A stretch of DNA of 64,000 bases from Sclerodactyla briareus. Taxonomy: Eukaryota > Echinodermata > Holothuroidea > Dendrochirotida > Sclerodactylidae. The position numbers and the translations under genes are program-made. The notes beneath the pieces were generated by a model. It was not told the DNA's origin. It made no database searches and was given only the letters and a program-made list of their open reading frames with translations. This document shows positions 45,542-56,590 of the stretch, one piece after another (within the stretch, counting starts at the first letter, position 1; each line of letters begins with the position of its first letter). The DNA is taken from assembly GCA_026419785.1 (NCBI GenBank), contig JAODTK010002754.1, positions 144,531 to 208,530 of the forward strand, given 5' to 3'.

Positions 45542-46027
45542 ATGACAGCCTTCCCTCCATTCCCCCCCCCCTCCCCCCTTAGGGACAAACTATCATGTTT
45601 ACATGTTGTGGTGTATAGTGCTTTGAAAGTTTTAAGAGTCCATGCTTTATCCATCTCTTACGACAAGTGGAGAATAAATGCGTTGTTTGAGGATTTGAGT
45701 CAGCTTTCTCTCTTTGGTTCCACAAGCGGTTTCACCTATTGTTCAACTCATAGAAGTATTCTGCCCACACGTCTGCTTTGTTCACCCGCAGACCACCCTG
45801 AAGGACACGTCTCTTTGTTCACCCGCGTGCCAAGAGCCACGTCTGCTTTGTTCACCCGAAGGCCGAAGATGGCTCACGCTACGTGTTTTTGGAGCACACA
45901 GTTGGGATTCGCAGAGTTGACTGGGTACATCATGCCACTGCGAATCAGTCCACCGAGTGCTAGGGCGCCCTCTTCGTTATTGTTCGCGTCACACCATCCG
46001 TGCTCTTCCCCCCCATATGGACCATAA
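45542..46027 (+). other. 161-codon open frame, probably not a gene
   Basis: One of the two longest frames outside satellites. It starts next to a C tract, encodes a proline-rich N-terminus, and its central part is three copies of a ~35-bp repeat (45768-45866) translated as LLCSP/LFTR variants. No domain, splice signal or paralog supports it. It is listed because its length is unusual for this window. Confidence 0.12.
45768..45866 (+). repeat. Three-unit short tandem repeat
   Basis: CACGTCTGCTTTGTTCACCC occurs at 45768 and 45838, with CACGTCTCTTTGTTCACCC at 45806. Unit spacing is 38 and 32 bp. Confidence 0.9.
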
Positions 46028-46059
46028 TGGATCTGATATCGACCATGGGAGTGGGTTAA

Positions 46060-46646
46060 AGGACAACTGCAGGATGATTATAAAGTGGCTCATATAATAA
46101 GCTGGATACAAACTGAATGCGTCGTCCAACCGAAAGTTCATAGGACTTCCATTTGGAGGTATATCAGTTGAATTTTGTGTATTGTTGAAGTTTGTGTATT
46201 GTGAAGCATGTTTGTGCAAGATCAAAATGATCCATCATGCAATAACAACTGTTGTCCTCCTACTTGCACAAGCTTGCAACTTCTTTGTTTCTATTGAAAT
46301 TTGAACATTATTTTCACTTCAAAAAGCATTTAGTCTATGGGCGAGGATTGCTGTAGTGGTTTGATAGGTGTTAATTGTTATTTTATTAAAAAACCAAAAA
46401 ACTTCTGCTACATGTTGACTATTCACAAAATGAACAATCAAATACATCACATAATTTCCTGTGTTGTCCATGTGTACTCATTCATTATTGCGCAATTGGG
46501 ATTCTCCCCAGTTTCTCTGCTTCAGTGGGTGGCCCAACTTTGATGCGATAACTCCACTTAGGAACAGTGTATTGAAATGGGTTTGGACCTATCGATACAG
46601 TTTTTTCCCTTAATCACCTCTGTTGTCTCTGAGCCTGCAGTTACCT
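46060..46646 (+). mobile_element. TTAA MITE family M1, copy 4
   Basis: TTAA (46056-46059) precedes AGGACAACTGCAGGATGATT. The right end reads CCTGCAGTTACCT and is followed by TCAA, so the TIRs and a near-TTAA duplication are present. The interior matches copies 1-3 (ATTATTTTCACTTCAAAAAG, AGTCTATGGG..AGGATTGC, GTTGACTATTCA, GGGTTTGGACCTAT). About 587 bp, no coding capacity. This copy is the best reference for the family. Confidence 0.85.
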
Positions 46647-47205
46647 TCAATTTTAATCCAAGAATGGAGCTTGAGCCTACTTTTATAGGATTATTTTGCT
46701 TTGGGTTAAAACCTTGGTTCACATTATACGGCGATGTGCCATGCAATCAGTCTACTTTATCTACCTGCCACAGGGAGATACATGACAGCTGACCATACGT
46801 GGATTTCTTCAAATGTCTAGAGGTCGAGTGAACACAAAACCTATCAGATTTCTGAATATTCATAATTGTACATCCCAAGCATTAAACACTGTTTAATCAG
46901 CCCATCCATAAAAAAAAAAAATAAACATCAACTCTGCTTCAACCCCCGAAATGGCCCAAAAGTTCTGCATAGTTCTGCAATAATTAACATGAAGTGCACG
47001 GGCGTCCTATCCCAGCAAGGATAAATACAATTGTGGACAAAGGAGGGTTCAATCACAGCGTCCTAACGAGGATCCGTTTGCTCATCACTAGAAGATGTCG
47101 TCTACTAGCTGTGTAATGCCACTATATCGAGCAATAATCTGAAATGAATCTAATGGGAAGTTTATGTGGTCAGTGAACTGACAGTATACATAGGTAGGGC
47201 CTATA
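46647..47205. other. No gene seen
   Basis: Low-copy DNA with an A tract at about 46910-46921. Nothing else is supported. Confidence 0.5.
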
Positions 47206-47378
47206 CAGGGATTGAAATAAGGTATCAGAGTCACCTAATTGATGACACAAGTGAAGACCCCAGGGGCAATTTGTCCCCCAAAAATAGCCCCTGGTTCATA
47301 CACTTTCATTAGAACCTTTGTTTTGACATCTTTTCGGGGCTTATACCCCTGGGCCCCCACTAACTATCGTGAACCCTG
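47206..47378. mobile_element. CAGGG-ended MITE, complete copy 2
   Basis: The left end is CAGGGATTGAAATAA. The right end, in reverse complement, is CAGGGTTCACGATAG. The interior contains AAGTGAAGACCCC, TAGCCCCTGGTTCATACA and ACCCCTGGGCCCCC, shared with 862-1032 and 54045-54156. About 173 bp. No clear 8-bp target duplication is seen (GGCCTATA against GGTAAGAA). Confidence 0.65.
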
Positions 47379-47826
47379 GGTAAGAAAGCGCCTAAACATT
47401 CTGGCTTGAAAGGGACTCTTCCGGTCTGTGGAAAGCTCTTCCAGACTTGTCAAGAATATTGGGGTCCTATTGTTGTATTACTATTGTTACAGATTAGGTT
47501 GCAACAGTTATTGTTCAACTGAAATTTTCTTGAGTAGGGAAATGTGAAGCGCCAGCTCGAGAACCTAAGTCAGTGAGCTGTTTGCTCTATGCACCCACAG
47601 ATCTCATCATGGATGTCAACAGGTGAGAGGGAAGAGGATGGGGGATCTCCAATCTGCTTTCTGACAATGCTCCCATTCAGCGTTCGAAATAGCTGGTGTC
47701 ACATCGCGAATGCGTCCTCAAATGAACAAGCTTGCTACATACTTTAGGACCTCTATGTCCCCACTAGGCCAATGAAGTGATGTATAAAATATGCATGTAA
47801 AAATGGTGGGAAAATTCAGGTAAATA
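47379..47826. other. No gene seen
   Basis: Low-copy DNA between two MITEs. No supported feature. Confidence 0.5.
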
Positions 47827-48119
47827 CAGGGTCCTGCACTTTCTGGGCAATCAATTTCGATGACTTTTTCATGACCCATTTCCATTACCTTCTCTGTGAC
47901 ATCATGCACAGAATTCTCAACTGAACATTCAAAATAGGGCCAAAGCAGCAACAACAGCAAACGGCTGTGAGAAAGTGGCAACATCACTTCATGAAAATTT
48001 CCAAGACTTTTCCATGACTCAACAATTTTTGATTTAATTTCCAAAACTTATCCAGGCCTGGATTTTTATTGATGAAATACCATGACTTTTCCAGGTTTTC
48101 CTTTACTGCGGGAACACTG
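47827..48119. mobile_element. hAT-like MITE, ~293 bp
   Basis: The left end is CAGGGTCCTGCACTTTCTGG. The right end, in reverse complement, is CAGTGTTCCCGCAGTAAAGG. The interior has repeated phrases ATGACTTTTCCAGG, TTTCCAAGACTTTTCCATGA and CCAGGCCTGGA, a style seen in hAT-derived non-autonomous repeats of many animals. The flanks GGTAAATA and GCATAGGT do not match as a target duplication. The minus frame of 108 codons across it is a repeat translation. Confidence 0.6.
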
Positions 48120-50549
48120 GCATAGGTACCAGGTCCCTGTGCCAGCCCACAATGACCTAAGTCTTGAAAACTGCTCTAGACTACAGTAAAAACAAATTTT
48201 AAAGACAACAAGGCAGCCTAGTACCTGGCCTCCTAAATAAGAAATTCAACACTTGAAGGATGAGCCCACAAGATAAATGTGCCACCTGCCCTAGACTTGA
48301 TAATAGCGTATACTCATCCTGGCCGCATGCTGGATTCATTTTGCTCCTTCAAGGACAATGCAGCTCTGTTTAATACCATGTTACCATGGCAACCAATTTA
48401 AATACACTTTTAAGGGTTGTATCCAACTACCGTGAGATGCGTAAGCTGGAACACAATTCATACATATAGACCTGACGGTTATGTGATGCAAACCCGAGAT
48501 GAAACCGATTCTCCGCAATGATGCATTAATGGCAGATCTAGTAGAAGTTGGGGTCAAGCAGACTCAACAATTTGGTATAAATACTGGAGAATATAGAAGG
48601 GATTGTCGATTCAGGTCAGCTGTTGGAGGTTCTGAAGTAGTGTCAAAATGTTCTGCTCATACTTTTGAGAGAGAAAATAACATTTCCCCTCTGTACAAAT
48701 CTGATTGCACAGAATGTAAAATTAAGAAAGCATACCTCTATTCATAAGTTGAATATCCTAATTTGTACTTGTATTTGAAGGATTTTTACCCATATATTAC
48801 CAGGTTACCAGGTATTCATATTCTCAGATGAACGCTACAACTTCTGTTAGTAAATGGTATTCTGTATGCCTACAGTTAATAACAGTAGTAACAGCTTCCA
48901 GTGGCAAGGACAACATACCATTTTAGCAGTCCGACGAGAGCTTTTTAGTAATAATGAGATGTGCCCACAGACAGATGAAAACTGAATGCATGCAACGGGC
49001 CTTAACTACAGCTAGGTAGGCTTAATTCCTATGGGATAATGAAGACTGTTTTGGCTATCAAAGGAAGATGAACACTGTTTACGATGTTACCATGGCAACA
49101 ACCAAGCTAGTCTACTTTTATGGTCACCAGTCGGAATTACCTAATTGGATACAGGTAAAAGTGGATGACTGCTCTGAGACGTAATTTGAAAGAGAGGACC
49201 CTAATGGCGTAGGTGATGCTTCTACTCTCAAGGCCAGAGAGAGGCCAAGAGAGGCCAAGACTGAGGCAACCCCCGGCGAGGCCAAGGCAACACCCTCGCT
49301 TTGGGGTTTCGTTGGATGACCAGTGCTGGTTATAAAGCCTAAATGTTCGCCCTGTGATCGAGTAGGCGGTCCCTGTGTGGAATGGTGGCATCATGCTGCT
49401 CAGTCCAGAAGCGGGCATGTCGTATCATTTTGGGTCCCAGATATAACTCTCACAACCAGGCCTTGGAAATAATCAATCTCCAGACACTGATTAACAGGCA
49501 AACTGAAATCTGTACCAATTTTGAGTCTCTTGCACAAAGATGAATACGCCAAACTGTTTGGTACAACTTAAGAAACTTGCGTCATGTCTCTGAGGAACCC
49601 CAAACCTCATCAGGATACAGATATAGGACGGATAGGTACGGGAATAGTGCAAGTGATCAGTTGGGTGATTCATTCTCATCCAGATATCGCTTTTGTCAGG
49701 GGGTAGCACCGAGCAAGCGTATCAAAAGGCCAGGCTCCAAGACTGAAGTGCAGAAAAGCGGCCAGCAATCACAGTACATCAGCATGCCTTTAACTATGAC
49801 ATTGTACTACACTAAGTCAACATGCGGCCCCAGACAACATGGGCCACAATCAACAGTCCTCTGCGATACTGTAGCATAAAATAATTTCATTTGCAATAGA
49901 CATAACAAAGCAGGGAGTACCCCCCTCCCTCTAAAATGAGGGGCCGTACGCACAAACAACAACAAATAATTACAGGCAATATAAGTATTGCATTGTATAA
50001 TAGCTTTAACAATTGTATGCTCTCCACTAAACCAGCTCGGGGATAGAGACCGGGGGGGGGGAGGATTCTCCCCATGAGGCTAGGCTATATCATAGAACTT
50101 ATTTTTTTTAACTAGTCACCACTCTTGAATGCAACCATCCAATCCCATTGTTGCAGATGTGATGGTGAGGAGTATGAGGGAGAGATTTCGTTATTGGTTT
50201 TGTGCTGGTAAGATGTTACATGTAATGTTCACAGTTCATGCAAAGTGGAAGGGCAACTGCTCAGTACCCCCATGACCTCTGACGCGGTTATACCGTATTC
50301 TTCGGCTGAGCTGAGTGCCAGGGCGCACGCAAAGGTTTCAGGATGGCGCTTATGAGAAGACAAAACTTCTAACGAATAGATATTCGTCCGAGACATGTTA
50401 TATATATGTTATGTAACTGACGTACGTGCGGAATGCACAAGCATATACAACCTAGTTATGTTACGGCATAATGAACCAATCTTTTGTGAGCCTTATTTAT
50501 GGGGAAGGGCGGTGCGCGCTTACAAAAAACTTGGCCAAAAAAACATGTG
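48120..50549. other. No gene seen; low-copy DNA
   Basis: Frames at 48499-48747 (plus, 82 codons, with several Cys) and 49577-49879 (plus, 100 codons) are open but unrecognised. GAGAGGCCAAGA is duplicated in tandem near 49240. A G tract lies at about 50052-50060. No splice or RNA signal is convincing. Confidence 0.5.
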
Positions 50550-50960
50550 TGTTCATGGGTGGTGGACATGGTTGTTCGGGGAGGAGTGGCTCAATAGGGG
50601 TGGGACACCATGCCCCCTTGTCAGGCATGGTTTGACAGGGTTGATGACACGGGGCAAAGGCATGGTCTGTGACATGGTCAGGGCCTGACATGACACCCAT
50701 GTCACTATTCGTACCAAGGGTCAAAACCTGTCACTGACAACCATGCAAACCAGTTTTTTCATTGAACATCTAGGAAATGTGCATGTACTGTGACAGGGTC
50801 TATGACATGAACTGACGTGGTGTGAAAACGATGAGGGGTGCTCAGTCAGCCCTGCTTAAAACCGCAATGACCATGTCTGGGACATGGATGGTACCAAACG
50901 TTGACACTTCGTTGACAAACATGTCAGGGGTGTCATACATGGGTGTTCATGGGTCATCAC
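50550..50960. repeat. Cluster of CATGTC/GACATG/TGACA words
   Basis: Over about 400 bp the inverted-complementary words TGACA, TGTCA, GACATG and CATGTC recur very densely, for example GGTCAGGGCCTGACATGACA at about 50677-50696. Many short palindromes result. No fixed unit length is visible, so this is a decayed tandem repeat or a short-palindrome-rich element. Confidence 0.55.
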
Positions 50961-52944
50961 CCTTGTTTCACATCTGATCAAGACGGAAAACCTGGTCTTG
51001 GCTGTGCAGCCCTGGCGACACCATGTTTTTCGTCAGTTTTTTGGGGGGAGCGGACGCCTAGGTGGAAAATAGGCACGGACATTGTTTGCTTCAACCAGTG
51101 CAATGTTTTGAATGTGGGTTTACGTACACAGTGTTCCAATTTTGAGCAATAAATGTTGCAATTTTGCAGCCCATGCGTTTTTATAAGATAATTCTACTTG
51201 CACTGCAAAAAAAGTGGGGTGGGCGCTTACGCGAGATGGGCGCTTAGCGACTGAATACGGTTGGAAGGTAAATATAATCTCATTAACAGTGACCATGAAA
51301 AGGATTAATCCTGTTCATTCTGATAGAAGCCCAACGCGCGAAGGCAATTTTGGAAACATTGCGCTATATAGACGGTGGTATCGCGGAACTGGTACACAGG
51401 TTAATAACTGATGCTACATTACTACAGGTACAAAAGTCTAGCTTGGAGTGCTGAATTTCAACCTTCCAATCATCTACGAACAACCATGTCGAACTAACTG
51501 ACCTCTTGCCCCCTTTCCCCTCCTCCAACTCACACCCGCATTTATACCTACTAAAAGTTATTTTGTCAGTGTACAACTAATGTTCAAACCATTTTGGGCT
51601 ACAAAACTCATTATCTTGCAAAATGCCCTGTTCTGTGCCTCATCAGGGCATGCGTTCTACTTAGAATGAATTACAGTAATATATATACCCACTCCCTGTT
51701 CAGGCTCAGGACAAATACAGCAAAATATGTGATTCTTATTACATTCAATATAAAGAAAGTAATGAGACATATATTACCTTACCAGTAAAGTCAAGCTCCT
51801 TCTCGATCAAGGTTCTAGTAAATCACTGTGGCCAAAGAGACGAGACATTCCTATCTGCTTGACACACCGTGCCCAATTACCGGCAGCACCGAAGATGAAT
51901 ACCGACTAGCCTCCCTAAGCAAAGTGTGATGCTGATTGACAGACACACAGCAGATATTATGAGGCGAGTCACGATTGTGGTGTGTGTGTGTGTGCATAGA
52001 CGTGGCCGAGTACACCACGAGGTCGAAACGAACGGAATCCAATTTTGAACCGGGGGGGAGTGGCACTCGGCAACCGCACCTCGCAGCATACAAGCCGGTC
52101 GAGCCGGTGATATTAAAGGAGGAGTGAGTGAGATTATGGACACCTCAGCCAAAAAAATGGTCATTCACTTCTGCCGTCTCCCTCCCCAGGGAGGGACAGG
52201 CCTGCGTTTCCATGGTGGGGATGACTGTGCGGTGTAACTGCCGAGAAGATGGACAAGGCAAGGCTATCTTATAACTACATGTGCAGCAGCTCAGATAATT
52301 TCAAGGAATTCTTGTTTGAATAGTCCTTAGATAATACGCCAGGGGGCTTCTGGTAGTGATGCACTCACTGATTACCTCAAATATCAAAGATCTTTTTTCT
52401 CAACATGCATGCAAGATGGCCCAAATTAGATATTGATGGATCTTTTGATGGTAAGTTTTGAGCCATTTGTAAAGTTTACCACCACAGAGGAAATTTACTA
52501 AAAACACGTTTCCGTGTGCACTAGGGGAGGAGAGAGGGGGTTCTCCTACTAATTGCTGGAATCCCTACCAAAAAATTATGTCAAGATGGACATTCCCTCC
52601 CAAGCATTCTGGGTTTTGGGCTGGTTTAGTGTTACATGTATATGCGAGTCCCCATTTCCACTCCTAAAAGCCCTCTCAAAATAAATCACGGGAGGGAATT
52701 CCTCCGAGATTAAAAAGCTTAGCGCCAACACTGCTACAGTCATTCACGACCTCTAACACTAGTACCACAGCAAAACTGGACATGACACATGGAGCTTTCT
52801 CAGCTGGAAAAGGCAGTATTAAGAGATTAAAGTTTAGACATTTTTTGTTTAAGAAGATGTCTGATATGGGAGTAGGTTTCCCAATCCCACTTAAATACAA
52901 CATGTTAACCCATTCTACATATATTACCCAGGATATCCGTCAAG
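50961..52944. other. No gene seen; GT microsatellite
   Basis: (GT)n at 51980-51994 and a G tract at about 52052-52058. Other frames are short. A few words such as GGGTGGGCGCTTACGCGAGATGG are repeated once in tandem (about 51218-51248). No recognised gene. Confidence 0.5.
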
Positions 52945-53048
52945 GGAAAATCTATTCTGTAATAGGCCTTAAACAGCTAATGTGTCTAAACAAGGAAACC
53001 TTCTATTCTGAAAATAGCCTACACAGCTAATGTGTCAACCAAGGAAAC
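52945..53048 (+). repeat. Tandem duplication of ~50 bp
   Basis: Two adjacent units carry CTATTCTG.AA.TAGCC, ACAGCTAATGTGTC and AACCAAGGAAACCT or AACAAGGAAACCT. Confidence 0.85.
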
Positions 53049-54044
53049 CTATGATAAATCAAAACAAAAAAGACGAAGGAACAGACCCATAAATTACTGT
53101 AATAAAGCAGCTGACTCAACATGGAAAGACGGATGGACAGTGATCCCATGAGAGGAGGGGGAAGGAGGGGGAGGAAAAAAGTCATGTTAAGGTAGGCTGT
53201 GTGAAATTTAGGTCAAAGGGCAACCAAACGGGCACATTATTCCTACAGCAACATCATTTTATGTCAACATTACCAACTTATTTGATACGGATTTAGGAAG
53301 GCCAAGTGAGATCATTCAAGGGAACCTGGCCATATTGATATAGTTGGTCACGTTTCAGAAGAATTTTACTGTACGCCACTTTCACCCAATTGAGAAGGTG
53401 ACGAAATCCGTCATCTCTGACTCTAAATTCTGCCCTCCAATTACACATCCCTCTATAACTTCCAAAACATTCATTCAAAACATTCCAATCCACTACCATG
53501 TCAAAATTTCAGGAAGTATAAAGTTGACTGCACTACCAAGCCTAATTTGACCGTAATAATTGGGCGAAAAGGAAAATCCACTACATGTTTTTTTCCAGCC
53601 TGTCTGGTTTTGAAACATAGTTTTGTAAACAGAAGCGTTGCCACTCAGGGTCATTTTGGCGATCCTATCTTCATATTGTGGTTGGCACATGCAGGACATT
53701 ACCATAGAAAATCTACAGATTATTATATCTTAGGTGGCAACTCATAACACCAGACAAAACGTGTAGGCATTTATGTGATTCCTGACTGATTCCAGGGAAA
53801 TATCGGTTAAATTCTCCACCTGCCAAAGACCAATATAGAAAGAATAAGTTCTAAACCTTTTCTTAACTACAATAATTGGTCTTTTGGGTATAGAATTGAG
53901 ATGCAAGCTTGTTCAGGCAAAATGAAGTTTACACAGAAAGTGGCCGGTTAGCGCTAACCTAAAAAAACAGCCTAGCCTAGAGTTGTGTTGTGAACGCAGG
54001 CTTTTGAGTACAGGTACTAAAGCCTGTGAGCGCAGGCTCAGGCC
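53049..54044. other. No gene seen
   Basis: Low-copy DNA with a GAGGGGGA-rich purine patch at 53150-53176. Frames do not exceed 70 codons. Confidence 0.5.
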
Positions 54045-54156
54045 TATCCTAAATGTGACCAAAAGATAGCCCCTGGTTTATACAGTCATTAGGACTGGGG
54101 TATGAGGTATTTTAGGGGGCTAATAGCCCTGGGCCCCCTGCTTATTGGAAACCCTG
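54045..54156 (+). mobile_element. CAGGG-ended MITE, truncated copy 3
   Basis: Carries GATAGCCCCTGGTTTATACA, GGGGGCTAATAGCCCTGGGC and the end CTTATTGGAAACCCTG, as in 47206-47378. The left end is not found. Confidence 0.65.
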
Positions 54157-54854
54157 CCCTCATGTGAATCAAGCTAACCAGATCTAGTGGTCGGGTGAGA
54201 TGTTTGGAACCAAAAGAATCTGGGTACTGGATTCTGGGGAGGCGGTTTGTTTCTTCTCTAAGCAGGGAGAACCAAATCATCTGCTAGGTAGTGATCGGGC
54301 AAATTCGGCTGGGCACAAACTCTTGACTACCGCTCATCGCGCCAAATACTTCTGGCTGCTAGTGCATCCAGGTGCATGGACCCTATGCGGCCATTGGTGA
54401 GTAACTGTGTTTGCACTGGGGAAATTCTGTCCAGTAGCACTGGCCCCCATCGTCTGGACATTGAAAGCATGTAGGCTAGGGCTGAGGTGTTGGGATCATA
54501 AGCCCCACGTTGGCACTAGGCCCTGTCTCTGTGTGGTTCGATGCGCCAAGCACTTCTTATAAAAGTAGAGGGACAAAACTCCCCGACCCATGTGAATGCC
54601 TGAATAGAACCCACGGCCCAGTAAAGTGAAACTCCCTGATATGAAAACTTCAGTAGCAAAAACGGTTTCATTTACTGTACTACTACTTTCACTATGTATA
54701 CAGAAAAAGAGCAGGTCTAGATCCAAAATGATGGCAGTGGAAACCAGAGAGCCAGAGGATTATCATTTCCTTGAATCATTCCTGATCCTATGTCCATTAA
54801 CAAAGACAAATGGGAAATTGTGCCATCTCATCAGACATATGGTATCTCTTCTAA
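54157..54854. other. No gene seen
   Basis: Low-copy DNA. No frame exceeds 76 codons. Nothing shared with the repeat blocks is visible. Confidence 0.5.
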
Positions 54855-55392
54855 GTTTGAAACAAATACACCATCTTGACAAAATTAGTGTTCCTGTACT
54901 CTTGATGAGAAAACCACACCCCAAATCAGACCAAGAATTCTAGACTTACTCATGTTTACAAGCATTTTCCCACTTTGACCTCTGACCCGACCCAAAATAA
55001 CGGGGCTTATCTACACTCATGATGGGGGACACATATAACCAAGTTTGAGCCTCATCCATCTGAGTGGGATCCAGTTATGTTCACACGCCAAATTGTCCAA
55101 AATCAATCTTCGCCAATTTTTTTTATTCTTCACCAAATAACTCTCTGTCAACTCCAAAAACATTGGGTTATTGTACTTCACATAACAAAGGTACGCACTA
55201 AATTCAGCTCATGGGACCAGCAATTAGGATTAATTGTTTTTACCAAGGAATTCAGACTTTGGATGAACCTCTGACATGAATCATTGTACTCAGTAGGGGG
55301 GTCTGGTAGGTAATAAAAGGGTAACCCATACCAAGTATGAGCTTTGTGATCCATCCAGGTGGGTTCAACTTATTGTTGTTCACAAGCCAGCA
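54855..55392 (+). repeat. Diverged R305 relative (about 1.7 units)
   Basis: Ordered R305 phrases: GTTCCTGTACTC, CAGACCAAGAATTCTAGACTTA, TTGACCTCTGACCCGACCCA, ACTCATGATGGGG, AAGTTTGAGCCTCATCCATC, GTTCACACGCCAAATTG, ATTGTACTTCACATAA, then CCAAGTATGAGCTTTGTG, ATCCATCCAGGTGGGTTCAA and GTTGTTCACAAGCCAG. It lies 42 kb from the main array and is more diverged than units within that array. Confidence 0.75.
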
Positions 55393-55503
55393 ATCCCATA
55401 CAACACAATCCCACAACAGCATATCTACAGCGATTCCTCGGTACTTTAGTCAAGTCAAGAATCAAAATGTGGTGTGGTCAACCCATATCAAAATTCAAAG
55501 CCC

Positions 55504-55785
55504 CAGTGGCTTTTCCATTTTAAGGGGGGGGGGGGGGGTTATACTACAGAAGCCCGTGATGTAGGGGGGGTACAGAACCCCCATGAACAAGCTTTTTTGA
55601 AGGTCAGTCGAAATTTGCAGCTGATTATTCCGCAACATATTGCAGAGCAGCATGTGTCTAGAGGACCATAAATTGTACCTATTTGCCAATAGGAAGGGTG
55701 AGGCCATTTATGGAGAGCGCACTTCCTCTGCCTCTGGTCCCACCTCAGACCCCCCCCACAATGACAATCTCTGCGTATGCTACTG
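55504..55785 (-). mobile_element. hAT-type MITE H1, third copy, with TSD
   Basis: On the minus strand it starts CAGTAGCATACGCAGAGATT and ends, on the plus strand, at CAGTGGC (55504). The inner phrases AAGTGCGCTCTCCATAAATGG and GCAGAGATTG.CAT match B1's MITE (GAGTGCGCCCCCATAAATGG). Flanks TCAAAGCCC (left) and TCAAACCC (right) give an 8-bp duplication with one extra G. Its G and C tracts (about 55524-55537 and 55751-55757) are typical of the family. Confidence 0.85.
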
Positions 55786-56590
55786 TCAAACCCAAACGAC
55801 TTAGTGCTTACCTTACGTGTGTCCTCATCTATCCCCAACAAATATAGAAGACTCGTGCATGAATCTCCTTTGCCAATTTGCTAAATAGATCGCTGCTGAT
55901 TGATCCTAGGAGACCGCCATCCATTACACAATTCGTCCAGCATCTTTACTATTCAGCAGTAGCAGCAGTAGCTGCAGTCGCATCAACCACTGATCCACGC
56001 TGTCTGCCAGACTACAATTTTTGTTATATATTGCCACTTGACCCCAGCAGAATATTAATCACTAGTCCAAATGAAGTCAATTCTTACCATGAGCATAATA
56101 CCTAATCATGCTGTAGGCAACATTTCACCCAGTGAGGCGCTGCCTCGACAAAATTCTAACCCTCCTCTCGAGCAGACTGCTCCCATGCCCACTTTGTACC
56201 CATATTGCTCAAGAGGAATGCTCCAGCCTCCCAGTTTTGTTGGCACTCCAGTTGGAATATTGGGGTGACGGGTCATGTCAGCCTACGCCAAGGTCACATG
56301 CACTCCACGGTCCACCGTTACGGCCCCTCCACATCGTTGTTCGCCTCGGCGTCCCAATCATGGCTCTCACTCAGTAGCGACAGCCATTGAATATCAACCG
56401 ATATGGAGGGTTTATAAGAATTTACACACTCAAACATGAGGCCAATGTCACATTACTCACCCAACAATCCCAGTCGTCCAAATGGTGACGTAAGGTTAAT
56501 TTCCAATTTGTTCACATCCGTGTTTTCCCTTTTAACATTTGAGCCACTATTATGTGCATATAGGTATGGCACAATTCCGCAATTTATTAG
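55786..56590. other. No gene seen
   Basis: Low-copy DNA. A plus frame of 81 codons (56132-56377) overlaps two others in different frames. GCAGTAGCAGCAGTAGCTGCAG is a minor GCAGTA repeat near 55955. No recognised product. Confidence 0.5.

Noticed and set aside
45542-46027. 161-codon frame as a gene
   Set aside because: It is built from a C tract and a three-unit short repeat, with no domain or splice support.
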